Source: Welwitschia mirabilis
Lineage: Eukaryota; Gnetophyta; Gnetopsida; Welwitschiales
Direction of reading: 5' to 3'
DNA: 64,000 bases
Assembly: GCA_051453625.1 (NCBI GenBank)
Contig: JBOZIK010000001.1
Span: 159,529,056 to 159,593,055 of the forward strand
Part shown: piece by piece, positions 10,431 to 24,456 of the stretch
How the letters are laid out: the number at the start of each line of letters is the position of its first letter
Position numbering within the stretch: the first letter of the stretch is position 1
Position numbers and translations under genes: made by a program
The notes under the pieces: model-generated
Told to the model about the DNA's origin: nothing
Database searches by the model: none
Seen by the model: the letters and a program-made list of their open reading frames with translations, nothing else

Positions 10431-13280
10431 TTGCAACCAAAACAAAATTATTAAAGATAAAATTCTTATAAATAATAAATAAGTATAAATTATTTTTTAT
10501 TTTGAGGTAGAAAAAATTGTTTCATTTTTATGTAATAGTAATAATTAAAAATTAAATTTCATGTTAACTAAGGGGATGGATGTACTTGTCAATGGATTCA
10601 TAGCTAGAGTGAATCAGTAACTATGAAGATGTAAAATAAATCTAAGTGGGAATAAACTCATCATGCATCCATTACTTAGTTAATTTAATAAAGTATGATA
10701 TGTTTATGAAAAATAAATCAATTGTATGAACATCAAGCCATAATCAACTATAAAGATAAGACAATGATACTTATAGTAAATAAAAAAGAGATCATGATTA
10801 AGGAATAACAAAAATATATAAATAAAAATTAATTAAGGAAGAGTAATCAAGTAAAAAATAAAAATAGAAAGTCAAACATTCCTATTACAACTTAGACTTA
10901 TTAACTCTAAAATGAAAAAACAACTTTGAGTGATATTCTAATAGTTAAAGTTTACAAGAGAACTAATTCTTGAAACCACACCAATATTCAAGGATTCTTA
11001 TATAATTTCTCTTAGTGAAATAAAAGAGTCTAAAGTCTAACTTAAGGAGCTAATAGAAAAAGGCTTCATGTATTTGAATGTATTCCCTTAAAGTTCTATA
11101 TTATTATTTATCAAAAATAAGAGTGATACTCTAAAATTATGTATATATTATTAACAACCAATCAATGTGACTATTATGAATAAATATCCATTACCAAGAA
11201 GAGATAATCTATTTTATCAACTAAAAGAATTTAAGACATTTTCTATAGATTTGAAATCAAGATATTACCAAAAGAGAATCAAATAAAAAAACATTTACAA
11301 AACTATCTTTTTTATTAGTGTGGATATCTTGATTTTTTGGTTATGTATTTTAAATTAATTATTATTTTTATTATCTTTTGGATCTTATGAATCCTAATTT
11401 TTAACCATATCTAAAAATTTTTATAATAATATTCATTAATAGAATACTTATCTAGTTTAATAAATAAAAAGGTAATGGTAATCATCTTACAATAGTCTTG
11501 CATATTCTATGGGAGAAAAATATATATGTCAATAGAAGTATATGCTCATTTAAAAAGGAAAGCATTCTATTTCTTGGGCTTATGGTTTCAACTAATGAAG
11601 TAATTTTAGATCTAGAAAAAATTAAGATAATCATAATGTGACCCAGACCTACAAATTTAGCATATGTACAAATNNNNNNNNNNNNNNNNNNNNNNNNNNN
11701 NNNNNNNNNNNNNNNNNNNNNNNNNNNNNNNNNNNNNNNNNNNNNNNNNNNNNNNNNNNNNNNNNNNNNNNNNGTACAAATTATTATAGAACTTGTAAGA
11801 TATTATAAATGTTACATTTTAAACTTTGAAAAAGTTTCAGGTCCTTTAAAAGATATTTTCAAGAAAGATAAATCATGTGAATGGACTAAATAATGTGAAC
11901 ATCATTAAAAAATTAAAATAACTATTAACTAATGCTTTTATAATAATTACTTCAAATGAGATAAAACTATATAGTATGTACATTGATCCATCATAAGAAG
12001 TATTGGGATGTATCATCAAAACATTAAAAAATAAAACAAAGAGATTTATTGCTCATTGATTTTGAGAATTAAAGAGACATAAAAGAAATTTTTTTTTCAT
12101 GATATCGAATTTTTATTTTTATTATTTTATCTTAGTACAAGCTTTCAAGTATTAATTAATTACTAAAGTTCTAAATACATTTTGATTTAGCTTAATTTAA
12201 ATCTTATGCAAATAAAATGGATGGATTTTCTTTATATATTTGATTTAAAATGTAATATCATAAGGGAAAAGAAAATAATGTTGTAGACTTTCTTAATTTT
12301 AGAATACACCTAAAGGTCATTGCAGATATTCAAAGTTAATTAAAATATGGATAAAAATTCTCAGAAATTTAAAAAATGAATTCTATAATTAAAAGATGTA
12401 GGGTATTATAACATAAGAAAAAATAACACTATTTAATTAAAAGGGAGATAGGTTATTCTTAAGGTGAATAATGTGAGGCAAAGATTAATGTGTTAATTTT
12501 ATTATCCTCCTATAACTAGTCATCTTAGTAGAAGTAAGATATATCAAAATATTAAAACCAATCTTTGGTAATCAATAATCAATAAGAATGTTGCATCATA
12601 TGTGGATAAATGTTTGAAAATATAATACATTAATGCAAAATACTAGAGTCATACAGGTCCTTTTTTATTCTCATAATTATTTAACCTATAAATGAAATAC
12701 CATCGACATGGAATCTTTATCTTATAATTTCTTAAGACTAAAAATAAAAATAACTCTATCATGTTAATAGTAGATAAAGAAACTAAATCTAAATTCTTTA
12801 TTTCCATTAAGTGAATATATCAGGTGGATAAAATTACTTGGGTGTACTTGGAACATGTCGTTAAACTTGGTAAAATTTCAACAACGATCATGTTAAATAG
12901 AAACTTGCATTTTACTTTTAATTTTTAGTAAGAATTACAAGTTGCATTAGGAGGTAACATATGCATAGTCTTTTCTCCTATGCACAGTCTTCTACCCTAA
13001 AATAGATGGTTAATAAACAAGGATAAAGTAAGCCTTAGAGGATTCATTAAGACCATGTGTTTTAGATGATCTTCAAAATTGTAAAATTGCTAACGACTCA
13101 TGGAACTTACTTATAATAATAGTTATCATAATTTTATTACATGACCCATTCTAAAGTTTTATATGCTAGAAAGTGTGTTTTCAAGAATGAATATGTTTTA
13201 AATGCTATGAATCACACTTAATACAATAGTTCCCTAAATAGATAATAAATGAAGAACTTAATCTATGTTGTTATAAAGCG
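10430..13280 (+). pseudogene. Chromovirus pol remnant, copy 1
   Basis: The region before RT ends near 11090 with a KEAELKEL-like linker. RT motifs follow: KNKSDTLKLCIYY (11113-11152), [17 protein letters not shown] (11175-11230) and [13 protein letters not shown]. At the catalytic site the expected FIDDILIYSK reads FINRILI (11432-11452), so both catalytic aspartates are gone. A 100-base gap (11674-11773) interrupts the copy. Integrase is traceable to FYPKIDG near 13000 (expected FHPQTDG). Stops occur every few tens of codons. Confidence 0.65.
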
Positions 13281-16090
13281 AAAAGCTCTAAGAAATAATA
13301 AAAATAAATAATTATACCACCAAAATAAAATAAATAAAGATAAATATTTTTAATAATATAAAGGTAGATATACTTTTTAATTGATATGTAACTAATTATT
13401 CAATTTTTCATAGAATAGTGATAAATTAAAAAGTTAATTTAGTACCTATTAAGAGGATGATTAAACTTACCAATGAATCCACAACTAAAATGAATTAATA
13501 AATATTAGAATGTAAAATAAACCTAAGTGCAAAAGATTTCTAAGTACATCTATTAGTTATTAATTTTAGAAATTATGATAAATTTATGAAAATAAATTTA
13601 TTTTATATACCCCAATGCATAATCAATTATAAAGACAAAATACCAATACTTGTAATAAATAAGAAAAAGAATATGATTAAGGGATAACTAAAATCTATAA
13701 AGGAAAACTTACCCAACAAGAGTAAATTAAGTAAAAGATAAAAATGAGAAGTTAAATATTCCTATAACAACATAGATTTACAAATGTTAAAGAAAAAGAA
13801 ACATATCAAATTGATATTTCAATAGTCAATGAATATTACCATGTTTTTACCATAGAGTTACTTGGGATGCCTCTATATAGGAAAGTAGAATTCGCAATAG
13901 AACTAATTCTTATAACTACACTAATATCCGAGGAATCTTATAGAATGGGTCTTTTAGAAATAAAAGCGTCTATAGTCCAACTTAATGACCTAATAGAAAA
14001 AGGATTTATTAATTCAAATGTATCTTTTTGAGTGCTTTATCATTAACTAGAAATAATATTAATATTAAGTAAAACTATGCATTATCAAGGATAAGTGATC
14101 TCTTTGATCAAATAAGTTAAGATATTCTCTAAGATAGATTTGAAATCAAGGTATTACTAAATAATTATCAAAGAAGAATATATTCACAAATCTATCTTTT
14201 GCATTAGTATGAATATTTTGAATTTACTATTATGCCTTTTAAATGATCTAATGCCCTAAACATATTTTTCAACCATATTGGAATAGTTTTTACAATAGTC
14301 ATCATTGAGGACATACCTATCTATTATAAAGACTAAAAAGATAATGAGAAGAATCTTAGAATTAATTTTATAAATTTAAAGGGAGTAAAAGCTATATGTT
14401 AGTAGAAGCAAATGTTCTTTATAAAAATAAAGCATTTAATTCTTTATGCTTATAGCTTTAAAGGATGGAGTAAATTTAGATTTAGAAAGGATAAACATAA
14501 TCATAAAGTGGTTTAGACTTACAAATGTAACATAGATTCAATTTTTTCATGTCATATAAGATATTGTATATGTTTCATTTTGAATTTTGTAGAGGTTTCA
14601 GGTCTTTTACTACCTTTTACATAAAAAATAAAAATAAAAAAGATTCATATGAATGGACTACAAAATGTAAATATACATTCAATAAGTTAAAATAATGATT
14701 AACTAATGCTTCTATGTTAGTAGGGCTAGATGATAAGAAAAACATATATTATATAAACTAATGCATTAAGAGAAGGACTATAATATGTTCTTAAAAATTA
14801 AAGAATATTTATATCTTATGGTTCTTAACTATTGAAGACACATGAAATCAATTATTTTGTTCATTATTTAGAACTTATAATTATAGTATTTACTCTTAAA
14901 TTTTAGATTTAATATGTATATGATGCAAGATTTCAAGTATGGATTAATCATTGTATTCCTAAGTATACTTTTATTTAACTCAATTTAAATCTTAAACAAA
15001 GTAAGTGTATGGTGTTTTTGTGTGGCTTTTATTTCAAAATTAGATATCATAAGGTAAAAGGAAATAACCCAGTAGATGCTCTTAGTCTAGTATATCTATA
15101 AAGGTCACTATGAAGATTTAAAATGAATTTAAAAATATGAATAAAAATTATAAAAATATTAGATGAATAAATTTTATAAATCAAAAGATGCTAGGTTTTA
15201 TTGCATGCCAGGAAAAAAAAAGAAAAAAGATACTATTTAAGTTAAAGGAGGGTATCTTATTTTTGAGGTGGACAAATTAAGGAAAATATTAATGTATTAA
15301 TTTAATCATCCTTCTATAGCTAGTCATCTTAATGGAAGAAAGACATCCTAAATATAAGAACAACCTCTGGTGGGTAAGGATGAATAAGAATGTTGCAACA
15401 TAAATGGGTAAATATTTGATATGCTAATAAGTTAATAAGAAGTACTAGAAGCTTGCAAATCTTCTTTATCCTCATGATATTTCAACATAGAAATTGAATA
15501 TCATTAACATGGAATTTTTATCCTAGGATTGCCTACAACTTAAAAAGGAAATGATTCCATCATGGTAATAATAGACAAATAAACTAAATTTGTATTCTTT
15601 ATTCTTATTAAGTTAATATTTTGGGCTAATAAGGATACTTAATATCTTTAAATCATGTCAGTAGACTTCATGGAATTACTAAGATCATCATATTACATAG
15701 CAAATCTTAGTTTACTTCTAAATTTTAATAATAATTATAGGTTTCATTAGGAGATACAAATAACATAAGCATAATCTTTTACCCTAAAATGGGTCATTAA
15801 GAAGAAATGGCAAAATGAACTAGTATAAGTTTTATCAAAATCATGTGTGTTGGATGAACTTCAGAGTTGAAAAAACTATTTACTATTTATAGAACTTACC
15901 TTTAATAATAATTATTCTAATTCTATTGGCATGGGCTCACTTGAAGTTTCATATGCAAGAAACTCTATTTTCAAGAATAGAAGTGTTTCAAACGCCATAA
16001 ACTAAACTAAGTACAATAGTTCTTTTTTCATTTTTTTTCAATGCAGGAAAAAGAAGGAAATCAATTTACATCATTATAACTGGGAAGTTA
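13281..16090 (+). pseudogene. Chromovirus pol remnant, copy 2
   Basis: The linker before RT is clear (13828-13925: NEYYHVFTIELLGMPLYRKV, matching the family's EFPDVFPEELPGLPPxRxx). The first RT block is shortened around 14040-14090 relative to copies 1 and 3. The catalytic site reads VIIEDIPIYYKD (14298-14333): the first Asp is Glu, the second is kept. RNase H and integrase are weakly traceable to about 15950. Confidence 0.6.
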
Positions 16091-19000
16091 TAGAGATAGA
16101 ATAAAAATATAGGGAGTTAGCCATTAAAATGAAATAATTTAAGGTAAATATCTTATTAATAATAAAGAAGTAGGTATACTTTTTAATTAAGGTGTAAATC
16201 ATTATTATATTTCTAATAGAATAATAATAACTAACAAAAAAATTTATACCTATTAAGAAAATAATTAAACTTACTAAGGGATCCATAGCTAAAGTGAAAA
16301 AATATAATGTAAACTAATTAAACCTAAGGGGAAATAATTTTTCATACATATACTAGTTACTAATTTGAAAAACTATGATACATTTGTGAAAATAAATTAG
16401 TTATACAAACACCAAGTCATAGTCAAGTATAAAAAATGATAGTAATACTCCTAGTAAAAAGGAAAATATTAAGATTAGAGGATAATTAAAATTTGTAAAG
16501 GAAAATATAACTAATAAAACGTAAATCAATTGATAAATAAATATGGAAAGTTAGATATTTCTATTATAACTTATATTTATAAATTCTAAAGCAAAAGGAA
16601 CATCTTTAGGTGATATTCCAATAGTTAATTTATATCAAGATGGATTTGTCATAGAGTTGCAGCGGATGCCTCGACATAGAAAAGTATAATTCATAATATA
16701 ACTAATGCCTAAAATCACACAAATATTCATAAGGATCCTTATAGATGGATCCTTTAGAAATGAAGGATTTTAAAGTCCAACTTATAAAGCTAATAGAAAA
16801 AGAATTAATTTATTTAGATTTATTTCCTTAGCGTGATCTAGTATTATTTATCAAAAAGAAGGATGATACTTTAAGATAATATCTATGTTATTAATAACTA
16901 AGTAATGTTTTTATTTTAAAAAAATCATTACTAATGATAGATGATATCTTTAATGAGTTAAAATAAGTTAACATATTCTCTAAGATAGATTTGGAATCAC
17001 AATTTTACCACATTAAGATTCAAGAAAGATATAGAGAAAACTATCTTTGTCATTAGTATGGATATTTTGAATTTACATTTATGCCTTTTAAATAAAATAA
17101 TGCCCTCACCAACATTATGAATCTCATCAATCATGTTTTTCATCCCTATTTAGATAGTTTTATAATATTCTGTGCTGACAACACACTTATATATTCTAAA
17201 AACTAAAATGAAGATGTAATAGTCTCCATTAATAATAAAATTGTCTATTCTAAAATCTAAAATGATGATGAGAATCATCTTAGAATAGTTCTATAAATTA
17301 TAAGGGAGAAAAAGCTATATTTTAGCCCAAAAACGTTCTTATGAAAGAAAAGAATTTAATTTATTAAACTTATAGCTTTAAAGAATGGATTAATTTAATA
17401 CCTAGAAAAGATTAAGGCAATCATAAAGTGGCCTAGACTTACAAATATAAATAAGTATGCATTTTTAAAGTCTCTGTAGTATTATTTTAGATGTCTAATT
17501 TTTAGCTTTACAAACGTTTGAAATCCTTTAACAACTTTTTTAAAGACAAATAAATCATATGAATGAACTGAGAAATATAAATAATCATTCAATAAATTAA
17601 GAGTATGATTAACTAATGATTTTATGTTAGTAAATAAAGATGAGAACAAACCACAGACATATACATTAATACATCAGGAGAAGGATTGGAATGTGTTATT
17701 AATAAAGAAAAGAAATTTATAGCTTATGAAACTTGACAATTAAAGACGCATTAAAGGAATTATTTTGTTCATGACTTATAGCTTGTAATTGTAGTTTTTT
17801 TCCTCTTAAACTATGGATTCACTATGTATATGGTATAAGTTTGCAAGTATCGATTAATCACTAAAGTATTAAATATATTATCATCTAGATCAACTTAAAT
17901 CTTAGATAAAGCAAGTATATGGAGTTTCTTTATGATGTTGTTTTTGAAATACAATATCATAAGGTAAAAAGAAATAATGTTATACATACTCTTAGTCATA
18001 GATATACCTAAATATAATCAAAGATATTTAAAGTTAATTGAAAATATGGATAAATTTTATGAAATACTAAACAAAGTTCATAATCAAAAGATGTAGGATA
18101 TTATTACATAGGAGAAAACATCACTATTTGACTTAGAGAGAGGCATGTTATTCTTAAATTGGATAGCCTAAGGGAATTATTTACATACTAATTTCATCAT
18201 AACTAGCCATTCTAGTGGACATAAGATGTACCAAAATATAAAAGGCAATATTTAATAATAAAGAATTAATAAAAATTCTACAACAGATGTGGGTAGATGG
18301 TTAATATACTAACAAGTTAAGGTAACATACTAAAATCTTGAAAGTCTTTTTTATCCTCATGATATTTCAACATATAAATGGATATCATCAAATGGAAATT
18401 TTATTCATCAAAAGGAAAAATAATTTCAATGTGGTAATAGTAGATAAAGAAACTAAACATGCATACTTTATTCTTGTTAAGTTAACCTCTTAGATTGAGA
18501 AGAATTATTGAGTTACTTAAAACATGTTATTAGAATTCATGAAATTTCTAAGATAGTAAGTTCAGATAGGGATTCTCATTTCACATGTAAATTTTACCAA
18601 CAATTACATGTTACATTAGGATCTATGCATCACATAAGAATAGTCTTTTACCCCCAAATGGATGGTCAAGTAAAAAGAATAAACTAAGTGTTAAAAGATT
18701 TCATAAGATCATATATATTATGATAATCCTTAAAATTGGAAAATTATTTACTACTCATGGAAATTACTTATAATGTTTCTATTATAATTCTATTTGCATA
18801 GTTCCATTTAAAGTTTGATGTCATAGAAAGTGTTAATTACCGATATCATCAAGTGATTCTAAAGATAGAATGTTCATGATCTAGAAATTATATGAGAAAT
18901 AAAAAATAAGGTGAGAATAAGTAGGAAAAAATAAAGAAAGCTTTAAATAATATAAAAATTTATGCTAATAAAGGAAGAAGGCCATTAAAATTTAAGTAAG

Positions 19001-19395
19001 TGGCCACATATTTCTAAACGTTTCCCTTTATAAAATATATTATGAAAGATATGAAAAGATCAAAGTTAGCATTCTAATATATTAAATCATTTGGAAATTA
19101 AATGAGACTAGATCTTTAGAATATGTGTTCGCTCTATCTTCTCACTTGGCATACATGCATAATATTTTTTATTCTAGCATGATAAGAAAGTCAATTATAT
19201 TTCATCTCATGCTATAAATTGATAAAATAACTTACATGTAAAACTTAACTCTTGAATTATCAAGAGGATGAAGATAATTTTAGATCATCATACACTTTAA
19301 CTATAAAATAGGAAAGTCACATAAATTAAAATTAAATAGTACTGTCATAGTATTGAAGATGATATATGATAATTAGAAGATGAAATAAAAAGCTA
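16091..19395 (+). pseudogene. Chromovirus pol remnant, copy 3 with C-terminus
   Basis: This is the best preserved copy. RT shows LFIKKKDDTLR (16846), FSKIDLESQFYHIKIQE (16978-17030), YGYFEFTFMPF (17068-17100) and HPYLDSFIIFCADNTLIYSKN (17145-17205); the second catalytic Asp is Asn. RNase H shows NTSGEGLECV (17670-17700). Integrase keeps SDRDSHFT (18558-18582) and PQMDGQ (18652-18669), but the catalytic Glu is Lys (18673-18675). It continues past the integrase core to HLAYMHNIFYSSMIRK (19145-19192), the chromovirus LPPxLxxVHxVFHVSMLRK motif, and ends near a faint chromodomain-like stretch at 19310-19395. The minus-strand LINE begins immediately after. Confidence 0.7.
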
Positions 19396-21973
19396 AACCC
19401 TAATCAATTTAGGATTTTTAATTTTTTCAAAAATAGATTGTATATATTAAGAAAAACAAAGAAATTTATAAAGGCCCTATTGAATGAGGGGAGAACCCCC
19501 AAGCTAAACGAAAAATAAGAATATAGTAAAGAAAGCTAAAAAAGATTGCATTGAAGATCATATCCCCTACTATAGTAAAAACATAACTAAGATCTTATCA
19601 TTCTTAAAAAAGCTAGTGTATTGATGATTGTAAGCTTGAAAACTACATACTAAGAAAGGTTTATTAAACTAAAAAAGACACAAAGAAAAACATAAAACTA
19701 AAAGAGAATCAACATGATAAAATTGCATTAATATTAATATAGATTTATTAAACTAAAAAATACAAAAAAAAGAAGACAAAATTGAAGGAGAAGTAGCTAG
19801 ATCAAATTGCATAGAGATTGATGTATTGTGGGATATCATCTTCCATATCATTTAATGAGTTCATATTTATGAATAAGGTTGTACGTCATGCTTATCCATT
19901 AATTTCTAAGAACTTCCTTAGCTCAATTCAAGTTCTTATCCTTATTGAGAGTCTCTTCTTATTTTTGCTTGTTTTTATCCAAGTTCCATTATAAGATGAG
20001 CTTCCTTTATGACTTTAGAATGTGATTAATAGATTCTTTCAGATGCATACCTAGCTATTCATAATGATATTTTCAACTCCTAAGTGGAGGGAACTCATCT
20101 ACTTCTGGTTTATGACTCATATCTCTTACTTCCTATACCATGGAATTTCCTATGTTATTTTATGAATTTGTTGCATACTCTAATCTTATTCTTCATAGGA
20201 GTTAGTCTAAGTGCTATAAAAACTATCACTACCACCTACTATCATGACCTTCTTCTATTTCTCTAGATCTACTTTGAACTAAATCTCTATGATATGGCTA
20301 CTACTATTATGAGTTTTCTATCCTCTGTCATCACTACTAACAAGTATGGGAGTGGTATTTAATAAATTCTCTTAATTAAGAAGTAGGCTTGGGCTTAAAA
20401 TTCAGAAAGAAATAACATTAGGTTCTTATTAGGAGGAGGGAGTTTCTTATGTTATGTTTAAATAATCTCTGGAAATAGCTCCTAAAGGGTACATAACTTT
20501 ATTATTACTACCATTAGTACATTTGGGCATCCTCCCTGCAGACCCCTTACATCTGAAATCTAGTCCATGCAAGGATGTGAACTACTTTGTGGTACATGAT
20601 AACCATTATTAATTACCATTTCTCTACTTCACTCCATCAAACTTACTTTTTACTAAACACTAGCTTCACATGCTCCCTAGATCTTCTAGTTTGAGTTCTA
20701 CTCCTCTTGCTCCATTGGCTTTGCATCTCTCTTATCTATTTTTCATGTGATCCTTCATTAGTCTAAGAATATATCTCTACTCACTTTCTTATAGTAATTT
20801 GCTTCTGCTTCCTATGGTTTTCTAGTTTATGGGTTACTTTTTATGGAATGTGACCCTTAGTCTTAGAGTCCCTACTTTAAGATTTTCTAGGAAATCTAGT
20901 AATTTTTAAATAAGAGCAAAGTGCCTACTATGTTGCCATAAAGTTACTTATCTAGGTAATATGGGAGATTAATTATCTGACCATATTTAAATTCAAGAAG
21001 AAAATATAAATGAATTCCTCATAATTTTAAATGGTTTCCATCATGAATAAGACACTTTTCAATAAATTCTATCATAAGGTCCTAAAGGGCCTATAACAAA
21101 GATTTTTAAACATAGTCATTATTTGGTTATGGTGTTTTTTCACCCAAGGAAGTGATTTGCATCATTATATCCCATAAAAGACTAGAGAATTAACTCCCCT
21201 CTCTATTCTAAGCTAGTGGCTTTCATAACCAATTCATGAAAAACAGGGATGATTTGCCATCTCTAGATTATATTCCTCTACTTATTAAGATTCTCCATAT
21301 TGAGATGAGGGTCACCTTTCAGATTGTCACTAAATCCTAGCCTACATTTTAAAAAAGACACTATAATTTCACATTTATGTTGTAATACTTTAAGTTCACT
21401 AATTTATGTTTGGAATCATAACCCATGACATGAATGATAGATTTACGATAAAGTTTTCATTGGATGTGGTAGTGGATTTAAAAACTATTAGGCCTTTTTC
21501 CTTTAAATAACTATTCATTTATTGCAAGCCAAATCTACTAGATGATAATATCTATGTCTATAATTTTATTTAAACATATGTCATTCTAATTAATTATCTA
21601 ACCTAAGTACCTAGATAGAAATGGTTATTAAATTATCCTAAAAAAGATGTTTAGCTATTGTCACTTGTTGATAAATGCTATAATTATTACTAATCTTAAG
21701 TCCTCTCCATTTTAGATTAGTGGCCATAGAATTTTACTTTTAAAAAGAGTTAATTAACAATACTAGACTTCCTCATGAGTAATTCCTTTAGGCTTTACAT
21801 ACAAGATGGTCTTTTCCATACTTGAACATCAAAAAAATTTTTGAAGTGAATGGTTCATCATTAATTAATATTTAGTAAATGATTAATTATTAATCAATCA
21901 TGAATCTAGTCTAGAACATTTTACTTAGATCTAAAAAGTGCTTAGTTCATCTATGGCATGAAAAATGTCATTA

Positions 21974-21983
21974 NNNNNNNNNN
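21974..21983. other. Assembly gap, 10 N
   Basis: A run of ten N within the LINE remnant. Confidence 0.99.
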
Positions 21984-22234
21984 TTGATGTTTACTTTTGA
22001 AGAAAGCTATTCCTAAAATATTAACTCTAAAGTTGTAGATCCAAATAAAGAACAATCCTAGCAAAGTTACAACAAAAAAGATAATTTTGAAAATGATTAA
22101 TATTATGAAATGTGCCTATTCCCTAGTCTATTTAGTAAGGTTTTCTATAATAGCTAATATATCTTATGGTAATAAAAAATTTTCATTTTCAAGTATTTCA
22201 AGATTTTTTTTTTTTTTTTAATTTAGATTTTTTC

Positions 22235-22447
22235 NNNNNNNNNNNNNNNNNNNNNNNNNNNNNNNNNNNNNNNNNNNNNNNNNNNNNNNNNNNNNNNNNN
22301 NNNNNNNNNNNNNNNNNNNNNNNNNNNNNNNNNNNNNNNNNNNNNNNNNNNNNNNNNNNNNNNNNNNNNNNNNNNNNNNNNNNNNNNNNNNNNNNNNNNN
22401 NNNNNNNNNNNNNNNNNNNNNNNNNNNNNNNNNNNNNNNNNNNNNNN
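22235..22447. other. Assembly gap, 213 N, beside a microsatellite
   Basis: A run of N flanked by a T-tract (22206-22219) on the left and a dinucleotide repeat on the right. Apparent open frames through the gap are artefacts. Confidence 0.99.
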
Positions 22448-22502
22448 ACACACACACACACACACACACACATATGTATATATGTATATATATATATATA
22501 TG
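22448..22502. repeat. (AC)n followed by (TA)n microsatellite
   Basis: About twelve AC units pass into CATATGTATATATG and then a run of TA units. Such compound tracts often defeat assembly, which fits the adjacent gap. Confidence 0.95.
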
Positions 22503-24456
22503 CAGCCTCAGGGCCAATTTCTCAAGTAATTTAAAGAATTAATTACTTCTTTTATATGACTTCCTCCCTTATAAAGAAAACTTGATTTTGAAATGCCTAC
22601 TCTAGTAATCACTTACCTTAGCTTTAACATGTTTTTTCAAGTAATATTATGCTAGCCAAGTCTACTCTATCGTCTCTTAGGATATTATCATTTAATATTC
22701 TGAATTTTGAAAAGAATATATTTCCCTTATTTAAGTTCTAAATAACATAGTATTCTAACTCTTTTATTCCTCTAAAAATAGAAATCTAAAAGGAAAAATC
22801 CACATGCTTGTAGTTCTAGTATTATCCTTACAATCTTTTTTAGAGGGACATCTTCCCTACTCCTAGCTTTTAAGTGATCTTGATTTAGTGTAAAAGAATA
22901 CAATCATTGATGTTGCAAATTCTTCATCCTTCAGACTCTATTAATTTGGTAACGTCTTCTTAGATTATTGCATGATTATCTTTCATATCCTTTACCATCC
23001 TTCTAAATGAAATTATAAATAATCCCATTATGTAAGATCTTAATTTGCTTTTGTAATACCCCCATTATAGCACTATACCTTATTATAGTTGTTAAAACTA
23101 TATTATCTAGGATTTTTTTCATTATTGAAAAAAAGAAAAAATCCTAATTACTGCCTCTCCTTTTAAGTTTCTCAATTAAATCTTTTTAAATCTTTAGGTA
23201 CCTCCATTTAAACATGAGAAATCCTATGTAGGGATCCCCATCCTTACATCCTTAAAATCTAAGTATTCTATAAATAGCATCTTAAATACTCCTCCATGGG
23301 TGGGTAAAATATACATTACTTTTAGACTAATTGATTTTTAAACTATAGTCATGTCCAAACTTATACAACCCTTACATAATAACTCTAATTTTCTAATCTC
23401 CCCTTTAGAAACAAATTCTCACAACATCTACAAAATGGTTATACAAAAATTTAAAACAATTAATATTTATTCTTATGCTTTATATTTCCATTAGTTAGTA
23501 TTGTAGATAGTTAATGATGATAATAAATAAGTAGGAAACCTGTAGATTCCATCATCTTAGCCCTCTTTCTATGGTAATTTACTATTGATAAAAATCTAGT
23601 TTTAGTGATTCCACTTACCAAATATATTGTGCTTGTATAGATAAGTTACATTGAAGAAAACCAAATTGTAAAAAGCATAAGTTCATATCATACCTCAAGG
23701 CTTAAATCTTACAGAAAATTTTAGCTTAGAGTTCAAAATGTCGAATCACAACTGATTCAAAATGTCTACACCAATTAAGACGTCTATGAAGAAGATGTAT
23801 ATACAATTGAAGATTTCTATGGTAAAGATGTCTATAGCATCAAAGACATTTATGCTAAATCAATTTTTAATCGTAGGTGAAAGATGTCTATCTCAAAAGA
23901 TATGACTATACTAAAGGATGAATCTAACACAGATGACAAAGATCTACATAGCTAAAGATACCTATACTAAGTTGGAATAGGTGATAAGAGTAATTTTTAC
24001 TTTAATAAATTGTTTACATTCTAATAAATAAATTATTTTTGCATTATAGATTTATGATCACTAAGACTTAAAGATTTTATAATTTAAGCTTCATTAATTT
24101 TTTGGTACTTTAATCAAAGATGTCTCTTATGTTGAAAACCTCTAACTAAAAAAAGACATCTACCATTCTAAAGATGTCTATGTAGGAAGTTCACGACAAA
24201 TAAAATAAACATTATATGCCCAACATCTAGTTGTTTCTATTTGTTACATGGCAGTTATAAAGTTTAAATGACTGTCTTTCTGGGTCAAATAGCTAGAAAC
24301 GCTTTAAAAGACATAAAGGCATGACTTGATGAACAATAAATGAATGCTTGTCTGAACACATAAGTAATTATATTATTTACAAAGCATCAAGCTATCATTT
24401 GCAAGGGATCTTTAAGTGACTACATTTTTTGTATATTGGATTCTATAATGTTGCAT

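Larger units (their letters stand above)
10430..19395 (+). mobile_element. Chromovirus (Ty3/gypsy) pol region, tandemly triplicated
   Basis: Three successive degenerate copies of protease-flank, RT, RNase H and integrase sequence lie head to tail. Homologous landmarks recur at about 2.8-2.9 kb spacing, for example the block around TTAACTAAGGGGATGG at 10563, CTATTAAGAGGATG at 13445 and CTATTAAGAAAATAAT at 16252. Each copy has the motif order of a plant chromovirus (KKKDxxLRLCIDYR-like, FSKIDLxSxYHQ-like, xDDILIYSKN-like, then HPQxDGQ-like). No LTR or gag lies between copies. Either unequal exchange or repeated partial insertion could have produced this. Confidence 0.7.
19415..23577 (-). pseudogene. 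L1-type LINE ORF2, 3' portion (RT end to 3' tail)
   Basis: Read on the minus strand, the sequence starts within RT at the RGLRQGDP motif (23549-23566, now RGLR-stop-WN). It continues with SYLFIIIINYLQ, then the catalytic site: FADD has become FVDV (23423-23434). Next is KINxSKSNVYFTHPW (about 23306-23352, matching the LKINLSKSNVYF motif of plant L1 RT) and a weak post-RT region to about 22600. From 22500 to 19500 only the length and the terminal GGGGGTTCTCCCCTC-like 3' UTR (19487-19501) support LINE identity. The A-rich tail is weak (about 19418-19440). The missing 5' half lies at 45683-48620, beyond a later SIRE-type insertion. Confidence 0.65.

Noticed and set aside
20084-20266. A 60-codon + strand frame as a small gene
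   Set aside because: It lies antisense in the LINE 3' region and has no domain or codon signature.
22166-22534. Open frames across the 22235-22447 gap on both strands
   Set aside because: They consist of N-derived unknown residues and dinucleotide repeat; no coding evidence. The same applies to frames through 34284-35128, 42691-42790 and 49433-49935.
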